In this document: piece after piece, positions 57,001 to 63,670 of the stretch
How the letters are laid out: every line of letters begins with the position of its first letter
Position numbering within the stretch: position 1 is the first letter of the stretch
NCBI RefSeq assembly: GCF_000425105.1
Contig: NZ_KE384304.1
Location: 209,319-273,318 of the forward strand
Direction: 5' to 3'
Length of the DNA stretch: 64,000 nucleotides
Origin: Agrococcus lahaulensis DSM 17612
GTDB taxonomy: Bacteria > Actinomycetota > Actinomycetes > Actinomycetales > Microbacteriaceae
Program-made: the position numbers and the translations under genes
The notes under the pieces: generated by a model
What the model saw: the letters and a program-made list of their open reading frames with translations, nothing else
Databases searched by the model: none
Told to the model about the DNA's origin: nothing

Positions 57001-57793
57001 GACGGTCGAGAGCCCCGACGGCGAGGTCGACCGCGTCGTGCAGCTCGTGACGCAGCACGCGCGCTCGCGGCCGCAGGAGTCGCTCATGGTCGTGACCGCG
57101 AACGAGCGGCACGCCGTGCGCGTGCAGCAGGCCGTGATGGCCGCGCTTGCCGGCTCGAGCCAGCTGACCGACTTCGTGGTCGCCGACCGCGACGAGCCGT
57201 TCGTCATCGTCGACATCACGCACGCGGCGGCGCTCAGCCGTGACCGCGTCATCTTCTCGGTCGGCTACGGCCACACGAAGCACGGCCGCAACGTCGACTT
57301 CGGCACGCTCGGCCAGCCCGGCGGCGAGCGGCTGCTCGCGGTCGCGATGACGCGCGCGCGGAAGGCGCTGCAGATCGTCACGGCCTTCGACGCGGCCGAG
57401 CTCGACCCCGAGCGGCTCGAGCACGGCGCGGCGATGCTGCGCGAGATCCTGCTCGACGCGGCCGCCGAGGCGCCGCGGAAGGCGTTCTTCGGCGGTGACC
57501 CGCTCATGATCGACCTCGCGACGCGCCTGCGCCGGCGGGGCCTCCGCGCCGACGTCTCCTACGACGGCCAGCTGCCGCTCGTCGTCGCGAACGGCGGCGT
57601 GTGCGCGGCGATCGAGGCCGACCACGACGACGGCGACCGCACGCTGCGCGAGGCGCTGCGGCTGCGGCCCGAGATCCTCCGCCGCTTCGGCTGGCACACG
57701 ATGCGCGTGCACGCCTTCGAGCTCTTCACCGACCCCGAGGGCGTCGCCGACCGCATCGCCGAGCTCGTCGGGGCGGATGCGTCGCGGTCGTGA
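54062..57793 (+). CDS. Large SF1-helicase-like protein with degenerate ATPase motifs
   Basis: The GTG start lies 6 nt after TATCGT. The 1243-residue protein has an N-terminal DUF4011-like region (IDTTATRIELSATHPG), then a helicase core. Walker A reads LPGTGLTQTVVN near residue 320: the catalytic Lys is Leu. Walker B near 844 reads VVIADAGAI, lacking the usual DE. Motif VI is kept (LAVAMTRARKALQIV near 1090). The end (VCAAIEADHDDGD, EILRRFGWHTMRVHAFELF) resembles the MTES_1575/Vsr-type nuclease domain. The ATPase may be inactive. A small gene overlaps its stop. Confidence 0.8.
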   Translation: MREDEIEFQGDEPVDAATPEPAVEPASGPDRSLTGEAPVVAPEPAVSRRDGEWAGWADALRRVGGRSPLTDFIDTTATRIELSATHPGGLAQFITGRPTALSSLIRDDLALRAARSAAAAIASKGIELAAARSIDAVHLGIGMARFPHGDREVYGPVLLRPLIVRRRGRDFELQLLGQPFVNPRLASILRGHHGVQLDERRLIELGSGEGTFTPNAVLDAVRQAAAHVPGFTVEARLLASTFADVGEPMAVDLQQAPHDVLDAVRGDEQARWRVREGRSGIDETPQDQRDPEIDRLVLDADHEQDAVIAEAAAGNSIVVEALPGTGLTQTVVNVLAALVSDDKRVLVVSPRRATLRDIADRLASTKLEALAVSEATLRRDLIAAIRRIEQSGRPETAEIDEAMLRLRKVLLDYRTALRRVDPELQVSVLDALKELSRLAMLPTPPSTRARLSEQATRTLATDRPRVAATMRKAAALGQFKYGPSDTPWYGASFQTSSDASAALADAQALAGTDGDGELASLVASARKVIGDTKLRPAATLAELAIQVALLTDVRATLDVMTPSIYDRPLGELIAATGPRREAIQSLGGMQRRRLKKLAEEYVRPGAHLPDLHDVLVAAQQQRRLWAKFAPDGSIPTVPAGLGALDATLREVEGKLARLDAALSPEVKSVDLPLPELEHRIAELAAPSDALQNITERAELMTGIERLGLDALLADFADRHVADDQVEHELDLAWWQSALQSMIAKERALLRGNTDVLRRLEQDFALVDEAHVDASSARLAHQIARGWRLAVDDHPDEADALRRLIKAGPVDADELQRLAPHLTRSVAPVWLSSPYDLHRVPKRIPFDAVVIADAGAITIAEAAGAISRARQVIAVGDSVTQTPAPFDVGISTLGVRPSEELATPDELHAESALSRLGAVLPMLRLTRSYRTGGADLVTAVNERFYEGRIEALPWAGAYLGHRSLISSIVHGAHGLPQQGAATVESPDGEVDRVVQLVTQHARSRPQESLMVVTANERHAVRVQQAVMAALAGSSQLTDFVVADRDEPFVIVDITHAAALSRDRVIFSVGYGHTKHGRNVDFGTLGQPGGERLLAVAMTRARKALQIVTAFDAAELDPERLEHGAAMLREILLDAAAEAPRKAFFGGDPLMIDLATRLRRRGLRADVSYDGQLPLVVANGGVCAAIEADHDDGDRTLREALRLRPEILRRFGWHTMRVHAFELFTDPEGVADRIAELVGADASRS

Positions 57794-58005
57794 CCGCCGA
57801 CGTGCCGACCGCTGACGGCCGGGAGCCCGAGGCGACGAAAGCCAAGCGCGCGGAGTCCGCGCGCCTCGTCATCCGCAAGCGCGGCCGCCGCGTCACGACC
57901 GACCCGGTGCCGGGCTACACCGGCGGGCCCGAGCCCGAGCCGCAGCAGCCCTCGAGCGAGAACGACGCAAGGCTGAAGGGCGACGTCCCGCCGCACTGGG
58001 GCTGA
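57790..58005 (+). CDS. Small conserved-looking protein coupled to the helicase-like gene
   Basis: The GTG start overlaps the preceding TGA by 4 nt. The 71-residue product is basic in the middle (ARLVIRKRGRRVTTDPVPG) and ends ENDARLKGDVPPHWG. The pattern ARLVIRKRGRRVTTDPVPG and DVPPHWG looks designed, and not like a random frame. No domain or known function recognised; it may be a partner of the large protein. Confidence 0.7.
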   Translation: MTADVPTADGREPEATKAKRAESARLVIRKRGRRVTTDPVPGYTGGPEPEPQQPSSENDARLKGDVPPHWG

Positions 58006-58011
58006 CGCGCG

Positions 58012-58512
58012 TCAGGTCCGCGGCGTCGACGCCATCGACATCCGCACGGCACCGACGAGCACGAGCACCGGCATCGCGACGAGCCCGCCGACGACGAGCG
58101 CGGTGCCCGGTCCGCCGAGCATCGACAGCAGGAGGCCGAGGTAGATCGGCACGAGGGCCGCGAGCAGCCACACGAGCAGGCGCTCGCCCTCGCGGTAGAC
58201 GCGCTGCGCGTTCTCGTCGGTGAGGTGGGCGAGGTAGTTGAGGTGTCGCGGCTTCGTCGAGAGCCACGCGAGCAGCGCCGCGAGCACCACCATGACGCCC
58301 GCGAGCAGGAGCACGCTCGACCGGCTGCCGAACGCATCCGCCTCGCCCGTGGCGTCGAAGTGCGTCGGGATGGTCTCGGGCAGCGCGGTGTAGCGCAGCA
58401 GCAGCCAGAGGGTGATCGCGGCGACGCAGAGCAGGGCGAGGATGCGCAGGGCCCGCGTGCCCGCGCCGGTCGCGTAGGTGCGCGCCGGCCTCGGCGCAGC
58501 CGAGCCGCTCAC
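58012..58512 (-). CDS. DUF1648 membrane protein
   Basis: The GTG start overlaps the mscL stop. The 166-residue protein has a DUF1648 segment (YTALPETIPTHFDATGEADAFGSR) and four predicted helices. DUF1648 proteins include SdpI-like immunity proteins and others of unknown function. No toxin gene is nearby. It is cotranscribed with mscL. Confidence 0.82.
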   Translation of the reverse strand: MSGSAAPRPARTYATGAGTRALRILALLCVAAITLWLLLRYTALPETIPTHFDATGEADAFGSRSSVLLLAGVMVVLAALLAWLSTKPRHLNYLAHLTDENAQRVYREGERLLVWLLAALVPIYLGLLLSMLGGPGTALVVGGLVAMPVLVLVGAVRMSMASTPRT

Positions 58513-58904
58513 GCGCCCGGTGCGGTGCCTGCCTGCTGCGCGCGCAGCAGCTCGCGGATGTCCTGCAGCACCTCGACGTCGGTCTCCGCCGGCTCCTCGG
58601 GCTGGATGCCGCGGCGACGGTCCATCCGCTCCTTGAGCTTCGCCATCGGGAAGATGAGCACGAAGTAGACGACCGCGGCGATGATGAGGAAGTTGATGAC
58701 CGCCGCGAGCAGCAGGCCGATCCGGAACGGGCCGACCGTCGCGTCCGAGAGCGCGTCGGCGTCGAACGCCATCGCGAGCAGCGGGTTGATGATCGCCTCG
58801 GTGAAGGCGGTGACGATGCCGGTGAACGCCGTGCCGATCACGACGGCGGTCGCGAGCTCGACGACGTTGCCGCGCAGCAGGAACTTCTTGAAGCCGTCGA
58901 GCAT
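58509..58904 (-). CDS. mscL: Large-conductance mechanosensitive channel MscL
   Basis: The 131-residue protein has MscL layout: N-terminal FKKFLLRGNVVELATAVVIGTAF, the first helix, a loop of about 30 residues, second helix (LLAAVINFLIIAAVVYFVLI) and a charged cytoplasmic helix (LKERMDRRRG). It opens under membrane tension to release solutes at osmotic downshock. It lies in a run fmdB-mscL-DUF1648 on the minus strand. Confidence 0.96.
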   Translation of the reverse strand: MLDGFKKFLLRGNVVELATAVVIGTAFTGIVTAFTEAIINPLLAMAFDADALSDATVGPFRIGLLLAAVINFLIIAAVVYFVLIFPMAKLKERMDRRRGIQPEEPAETDVEVLQDIRELLRAQQAGTAPGA

Positions 58905-58906
58905 GG

Positions 58907-59218
58907 TCAGGAGGCGCTGGTCGAGCCGCCGGTCGCGGCGGGCGCGGCGCTCTTGGCAGGAGCGCTCGACTCCTTCGCGCTCGAGCCCTTCGACGCATCC
59001 GCGCCCTTGCCGCTCGACGCAGCGCTCGAGCTCGAGCCCGTCGAGCGCGAGTCGGTGCGGTAGAAGCCGGGCCCGTTGAAGGTCACGCCGATCGACCCGT
59101 ACTGCTTGCGGAGCGCGCCGCCGCACCGCTCGCACGTGGTGAGGGCGGGCTCGTCGAAGCTCTGGCGTGCGTCGAAGGCGTGGCCGCAAGCGGCACAGGC
59201 GTAGGCGTAGACGGGCAA
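58907..59218 (-). CDS. FmdB-family zinc ribbon protein
   Basis: The 103-residue protein has an N-terminal FmdB-type zinc ribbon with two CxxC pairs (YACAACGHAF, CERCGGALR), then YGSIGVTFNGPGFYRTDSR, the actinobacterial FmdB signature, and a Ser/Ala/Lys-rich tail. Function is probably regulatory. It lies 2 nt upstream of mscL on the minus strand. Confidence 0.93.
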   Translation of the reverse strand: MPVYAYACAACGHAFDARQSFDEPALTTCERCGGALRKQYGSIGVTFNGPGFYRTDSRSTGSSSSAASSGKGADASKGSSAKESSAPAKSAAPAATGGSTSAS

Positions 59219-59221
59219 GGC

Positions 59222-59824
59222 TCAGCTCCTCGAAGTGGTGAAGATCCCGGACTGCGTGACGACGCCGTCGACGGGCTGGTCGTACGCCGCGTGGGGAACG
59301 CTGTCGAAGAGCTCCTCATCGTGCACGACCGCATAGACCGGGGGACATTCTGCCATGGCGGCGATGGTCTTGTCGAAGAATCCGCGGCCGCCGCCGAGCC
59401 GCGAGCCGTCGCGGCCGACCGCCGTCGCGGGGATGAGCATGAGGTCGATCGACTCGACCGCCGTCGGCGGGAGCGACTCCGAGGTGGGCTCGGGGATGCC
59501 GAGGGTCGCCTCGACCGTCTCGGTCCCGTCGTGCTCGGCCCAGTCGAGCAGCCCGTCGGCGCGGATCACCGGCAGCAGCACCCGCACGCCCGCGCTCGCC
59601 GCCCACTGCAGGAACGCGCGGGTGTCGGGCTCTTGCGGCAGGGAGAGGTAGGCGGAGATCGTGCGGGCGCCGAGCTGCTCGGTGAGGCGCTGCAGGTTGG
59701 CCGTCAGGCCCTCGGAGCGCTCGGCGGCGAAGTCCTCGCCGCGCTCGGCCCGCTCGGTGCGCAAGCGGCGGCGCAGCGCGCGCTTCGCGTCCTCGACGGC
59801 GGTCTCGTCCTCGTGCTCGCTCAT
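59222..59824 (-). CDS. 5-formyltetrahydrofolate cyclo-ligase
   Basis: The ATG at 59824 lies 7 nt after TAGATT, probably leaderless. The 200-residue protein converts 5-formyl-THF to methenyl-THF with ATP. Motifs: KRALRRRLRTER at the start, AYLSLPQEPDTR, and the family signature RLGGGRGFFDK. It lies 3 nt before the FmdB gene and may be cotranscribed. Length and motifs are normal. Confidence 0.94.
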   Translation of the reverse strand: MSEHEDETAVEDAKRALRRRLRTERAERGEDFAAERSEGLTANLQRLTEQLGARTISAYLSLPQEPDTRAFLQWAASAGVRVLLPVIRADGLLDWAEHDGTETVEATLGIPEPTSESLPPTAVESIDLMLIPATAVGRDGSRLGGGRGFFDKTIAAMAECPPVYAVVHDEELFDSVPHAAYDQPVDGVVTQSGIFTTSRS

Positions 59825-59908
59825 GCGGGTGAATCTAGCGCGGGATGCTTCCGGGCCCGATCCGAGTTGCACCCGGCATGGGATGCGGCCGCGACGGCGG
59901 CCCGGGGG

Positions 59909-60139
59909 TCACCAGCCGCGCGTCCGGCGCTCCGGCACGGCGCGGAACGCCGGATCGACGGTGACGAGCTCGAGCCCCTCGACGAGTGCCTGCGCGGCGA
60001 GCAGGCGGTCGAAGGAGTCGCGGTGATCCCACTCGAGGCGCCCCGCGACGAGTGCGTGCTCCGACGTGATCGGGAGGGCGGCGAGTTCGGCGGCGCGCAG
60101 CTCGTCGTCCCACGGATCGAGGAGCCGCCTCACGCCCAT
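59909..60139 (-). pseudogene. VapC-like PIN toxin with internal deletion
   Basis: The 76-residue frame overlaps the antitoxin end by 10 nt, as in intact pairs. It starts MGVRRLLD, then jumps to LRAAELAALPITSEHALVAG and LEWDHRDSFDRLLAAQALVEGLELVTVD, the C-terminal half of a VapC PIN domain. About 45 residues are missing compared with the usual 120-130. The first Asp-containing strand and the middle acidic residue are lost or shifted, so activity is unlikely. No alternative frame supplies the missing part. Confidence 0.65.
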
Positions 60140-60348
60140 GCGGTGAGCTCGTCCTCGGGCAGTGCGTCGTCGAAGTCGTCCGGCACGTGGAGCGCGACTC
60201 GCCCGAAGGCACGTGCGGCCGGTCGCACGGGCACCAGGCGCACGCGCGGCGTGCCGGCGTTCGTGATGACGATGTCCTCGCCGCGCTCGGCGCGCGCGAC
60301 GAGCGCAGAGAGGTGCGTCTTCGCCTCGTGCATGCTGACCGTCGCCAT
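60130..60348 (-). CDS. Phd/YefM-type antitoxin
   Basis: The ATG at 60348 follows GGAGG by 7 nt. The 72-residue protein has a Phd/YefM-type N-terminus (ATVSMHEAKTHLSALVARAERGEDIVI) that dimerises and binds DNA, and a short C-terminal toxin-binding tail (DFDDALPEDELTAWA). It appears intact, in contrast to the toxin. It probably autoregulates the pair. Confidence 0.88.
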   Translation of the reverse strand: MATVSMHEAKTHLSALVARAERGEDIVITNAGTPRVRLVPVRPAARAFGRVALHVPDDFDDALPEDELTAWA

Positions 60349-60433
60349 CCGGCTGCCTCCGCTGGTGAGTCTATTTGTTGGGTCGACCACCGGTCGAGCG
60401 ATCGCGCGCACGCGTGCGTCTAGGCTCAGGAAC

Positions 60434-61093
60434 GTGTTCGACAGCGCGCCCCGCCTCTCGCACGGGCCGGTCACCGTGCGGGGCATCCGCATGCGCGACG
60501 CGAAGGCGCTCGAGGCCGAGCTCATCGCCAATCGCCCGTGGCTCGAGCGCTGGGAGGCGACGCTGCCGGGCTCGCGGCCGAGCGGCCGCTTCGACACGAA
60601 GTCGTCGATCCGCTCGCTGCTCGAATCCGACCGCGAGGGCACGGGGCTCGCCTTCGCGATCGAGGTCGACGGCGAGTTCGCCGGGCAGCTGAACGTCGCG
60701 AACATCTCGGGCGGCGCGCTCTCCTCCTCGACGCTCGGCTACTGGATCGCGCGCCGGTTCGCCGGCCGGGGCGCGACGACGATCGCGGTGGCGCTCGTCA
60801 CCGATCACCTCATGCTCGGCATGGGCCTGCACCGCGTCGAGGTGTGCATCCGGCCCGAGAACATCGCGAGCCTGCGCGTGGTCGAGAAGCTCGGCTTCCG
60901 CTACGAGGGCTGCCGCCGCCGCTACATCCACATCGACGGCGACTGGCGCGACCACCTGTGCTTCGCGCTCGTGCGGGAGGAGCTGCCCGAGCCCGTGCTG
61001 CAGCGCTTCCTGGCCGGCCGCGTGCCGCCGTTCGACCGCTCGGTCTACCCGGTCGAGGTCGGCGGCGACCCGCGCGCCGACCGCTCGGCGTAG
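60434..61093 (+). CDS. GNAT acetyltransferase, RimJ-like
   Basis: The GTG start lies 7 nt after TAGGCT (leaderless). The 219-residue protein belongs to the RimJ/RimL group: GYWIARRFAGRGATTIAVALV (acetyl-CoA loop), RPENIASLRVVEKLGFRYEG and RYIHIDGDWRDHLCFAL, the typical tail of this group. It probably acetylates protein N-termini, perhaps of a ribosomal protein. Confidence 0.92.
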   Translation: MFDSAPRLSHGPVTVRGIRMRDAKALEAELIANRPWLERWEATLPGSRPSGRFDTKSSIRSLLESDREGTGLAFAIEVDGEFAGQLNVANISGGALSSSTLGYWIARRFAGRGATTIAVALVTDHLMLGMGLHRVEVCIRPENIASLRVVEKLGFRYEGCRRRYIHIDGDWRDHLCFALVREELPEPVLQRFLAGRVPPFDRSVYPVEVGGDPRADRSA

Positions 61094-61168
61094 TTCCTCG
61101 CGCGACTCGTCGCGAACCGCCGCGCCGCCTCCCCGGCCTTGCCGTCGCGGAAAGATACCGTGCTGGCC

Positions 61169-62332
61169 ATGCCAGAGTTCGCAGGTCTCGGGACGTCGCT
61201 CGTCCTCATCGTCGCCGTCGTGCTCTGGGTCGCATACCTCGTGCCCGTGTGGACGCGGAAGCGCGAGTACCTCGCGACCGAGCGCAACGCCATCCGGCTG
61301 CAGCAGACGCTCCGCATCATGGCGGAGTCGCAGGAGGCGCCCGAGGAGGTGCGGCTCGAGGTCGACGCCCGCACGGTCGCGGTGCAGCAGAAGGCCGTCG
61401 CCAAGGAGCAGCGGCTCAAGCAGGCGCTCGAGCACGCGAAGGCCGTCGCTCGCGCGCGCGAGCTCGACGAGCAGATCAAGGCGGTCGAGCGCGAGGTGCG
61501 CGCGGCCGTGAAGTCGTCGATGTCGCGCACGCAGCGCTTGCGCCGCACGCGCCTCGCGTGCTTCGCGCTCGTGCTCGTCGCGCTGCTGGGCGTCGTCGCC
61601 GGTGCGCTCGTGCCCGCGATGCAGGTGCTCGTCGCGGTCGGCGCCGCCGTCGCGGTGCTCGGCGTCGTGGGGCTCGTGGCGGTCAACGCGTCGGCGCAGC
61701 GGATGCGTCGGGTCGCGGCGTCGACGGCGCCCCAGGTGCGCACGCTCGTCGAGGCGCGGAAGGTCGCCGCCGAGGCTGTCGCGGAAGAGGAGCGGGTGGC
61801 TGAGCAGGTCGTGGCGCGCCAGTCGGGCCGCATCGGGAGGCTTGCGACGGCCGAGGTGCTCGAGTCGCGCTCGTGGTCGCCGCAGCCGGTGCCCGAGCAG
61901 CGCGCGCGCGTCGAGTACAAGGCGAGCGACGACCTGCTGCAGCGCGCCCGCGAGCAGCTCAACGCCGACCGCCGTGCCCTCTCGGGACCGGTCGCGCGCG
62001 TGACGCGGCTCGAGCCGAGCTTCGACGAGATCGTCACGGGCGAGATCGCCCAGACGCCGACCGAGACGGAGCGCCGGCTCGCGCCGACGCAGCCCGCGCT
62101 GCCCATCCGCGAGCTGCCCGTGCGGGAGGCGGTCGCGCAAGCCGAGGCGCTCGAGGTCGTGCGCGCCGAGGAGCCGCTCGAGACGCAGCAGGACGAGCAC
62201 CCCATCCGTCGCGAGCAGCCCGCGCGTGGGGCGCCCGCGACGAGCGGCTCGCGCTTCGCCTCGATGGGCCTCGTCGACGACGACCTCGCGGACGTCGACG
62301 TGCACGCGGCGTTCGCGCGCCGCGTGGGCTGA
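61169..62332 (+). CDS. Membrane protein with long coiled coil
   Basis: The ATG at 61169 lies 7 nt after TACCGT. The 387-residue protein has an N-terminal membrane helix (VLIVAVVLWVAYLVPVW), a charged helical stretch (about 30-125) with many Gln/Glu/Arg, two further helices (about 130-180), and a charged C-terminal half (EARKVAAEAVAEEERVAEQVV, and a Pro/Glu-rich part). No function known to me. The topology suggests a division- or envelope-linked scaffold, an inference only. Confidence 0.7.
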   Translation: MPEFAGLGTSLVLIVAVVLWVAYLVPVWTRKREYLATERNAIRLQQTLRIMAESQEAPEEVRLEVDARTVAVQQKAVAKEQRLKQALEHAKAVARARELDEQIKAVEREVRAAVKSSMSRTQRLRRTRLACFALVLVALLGVVAGALVPAMQVLVAVGAAVAVLGVVGLVAVNASAQRMRRVAASTAPQVRTLVEARKVAAEAVAEEERVAEQVVARQSGRIGRLATAEVLESRSWSPQPVPEQRARVEYKASDDLLQRAREQLNADRRALSGPVARVTRLEPSFDEIVTGEIAQTPTETERRLAPTQPALPIRELPVREAVAQAEALEVVRAEEPLETQQDEHPIRREQPARGAPATSGSRFASMGLVDDDLADVDVHAAFARRVG

Positions 62333-62349
62333 GCCCCGGGGCCGTCGGC

Positions 62350-62834
62350 TCAGGCCTGCACGAGCTGCACGCGCGCGGCGTCGGGCCGCCGCGTCGCGAC
62401 GTGGCGCGGCACCGTCGACGAGATCAGCAGCCCCGCGAGCAGCAGCACGAGCGCGGTGAGCGAGCCCGTCCAGGGCGGCTCGCCCGCCGATGCCGCCCGG
62501 AGCCCCAGGAGCGTCGCCTCGACCGCGGGGTTCGCGGCGACGGCGAGCAGCACGAGCACGGGCACCGCGGCGATCGTCCCGGCGGTCCAGTGCGCGCGAC
62601 CGCCCGGAACGCGGCGTAGAGCGCGACGACGAGGGCGAGCGGCCACAGCGACCCGATCCAGCCGGTGGGGCCGGCATCGCTGATCGCCGCGAACGCGGCG
62701 GCGGGCTCGCCCGTCGCGGGCAACCCGAGACCGGCGCACGGCTGCCACGTCAGGAAGACGATCGCGGCGAGCGCGAGCCCGCTCACGATGGCGACGGTGC
62801 TGGTGACGAAGGGGATCGCTCGGTCCATGACCAT
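62350..62834 (-). pseudogene. Frameshifted membrane protein
   Basis: From ATG 62834 the frame reads MDRAIPFVTSTVAIVSGLALAA and on through WIGSLWPLALVVALYAAFRAV, then turns to Arg/Pro nonsense. In a neighbouring frame coding sense resumes at AHWTAGTIAAVPVLVLLAVAANP and continues to the stop at 62350. One indel near 62590-62615 would join the two into one four-helix protein of about 160 residues. It could be a real break or a sequencing error. Confidence 0.7.
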
Positions 62835-62937
62835 ATGCAACAGCGTTCGGTAACACTGATCGACAACCGCGTGCTCAGCGTTTCCCGAGGGCGCGCCGCG
62901 GCGGTCGCGGCTCGATTTCGCCGAGCGGCCCCGCGTC

Positions 62938-63670
62938 CTATACGCTGTTCCAGTCCGGGCCCGTGGCGCAGTTGGTAGCGCGTCTCGTTCGCAATGAGAA
63001 GGTCGGGGGTTCGATTCCCCCCGGGTCCACCGCACGCACAAGGCTCGAACCCTTGCCAACAGGAACGTTGGTCGAGGTTCGGGTCTTGTGTGCGTCTGCC
63101 CAGGTCAGCGCGTTGGCGTTGACCTGCGGATCGAGGAGCATCTCGAAGGGCAGGTTGTGCTCGACGCGCAGCTCGTTGTCTTCGTCGATGTAGATCTTGG
63201 TGAAGAACGCCTGGTTGCACAGCCGCCGGTTGGTGTCATCGCAGCGGGTGTAGATGTCGGCGCAGTTGGCGAGCAGGCCGAGGGCGTCGTAGAGGTGGCC
63301 GCGGGCGTCGGCGTAGTCGCCGAAGTGAGCGTCGATGCGACGGGTCACCTGGTCGAGTTCAGCGACGATGCGGTCCTGCTCTCGCTTGAGCACTGAGAGC
63401 GGGATCGCGTCTGCATAGTGCGCCTGCATGAGCCGGTCTTGCTCGCCTTCGAGCCGGTCGCGGTTGGTGGTGAGGCGTTCCAGTTCCTCGATATCGGCGG
63501 CCATGAGCCGGTCGAACTCGTGGTGGAGCATGCCCGCGAGCGCGTCCTGCTGGGCGGGCGTGATCTGGACGCGGCTGTAGTAGTCCTCGACGAGCTCCTC
63601 GACATCCTCGATGAGCATCGCCTGGCGCGTGCAGTCGGTGCGTTTGGAGTGCCGCCCGGAGCACACGAAG
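62938..63670 (-). pseudogene. 3' fragment of a serine recombinase, cut by an IS
   Basis: The frame keeps only the end of a large serine recombinase: part of the zinc-ribbon domain (FVCSGRHSKRTDCTR), then the coiled-coil helices (EELERLTTNRDRLEG, QDRIVAELDQVTRR) and a C-terminal tail. The catalytic N-terminal domain is missing; the IS left end lies at 63671. The last part of the open frame reads antisense through tRNA-Ala and is probably not natural coding. The missing half could lie beyond the IS. Confidence 0.8.
62957..63029 (+). tRNA. tRNA-Ala (anticodon CGC)
   Basis: A 73-nt cloverleaf. Acceptor GGGCCCG pairs with CGGGTCC (one G-T). The anticodon loop TTCGCAA gives CGC, and the T-arm GGGGG-TTCGATT-CCCCC is present. 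CCA is not encoded. A TATACGCT -10-like box lies about 13 nt upstream. Confidence 0.95.

Noticed and set aside
53717..57712. 1331-residue minus-strand open frame
   Set aside because: Antisense shadow of the helicase-like gene; composition is Arg/Asp/Val/His-rich with no domain, typical of high-GC complementary frames.
60371..62677. 768-residue minus-strand open frame
   Set aside because: Antisense to the acetyltransferase and coiled-coil genes; no motif.
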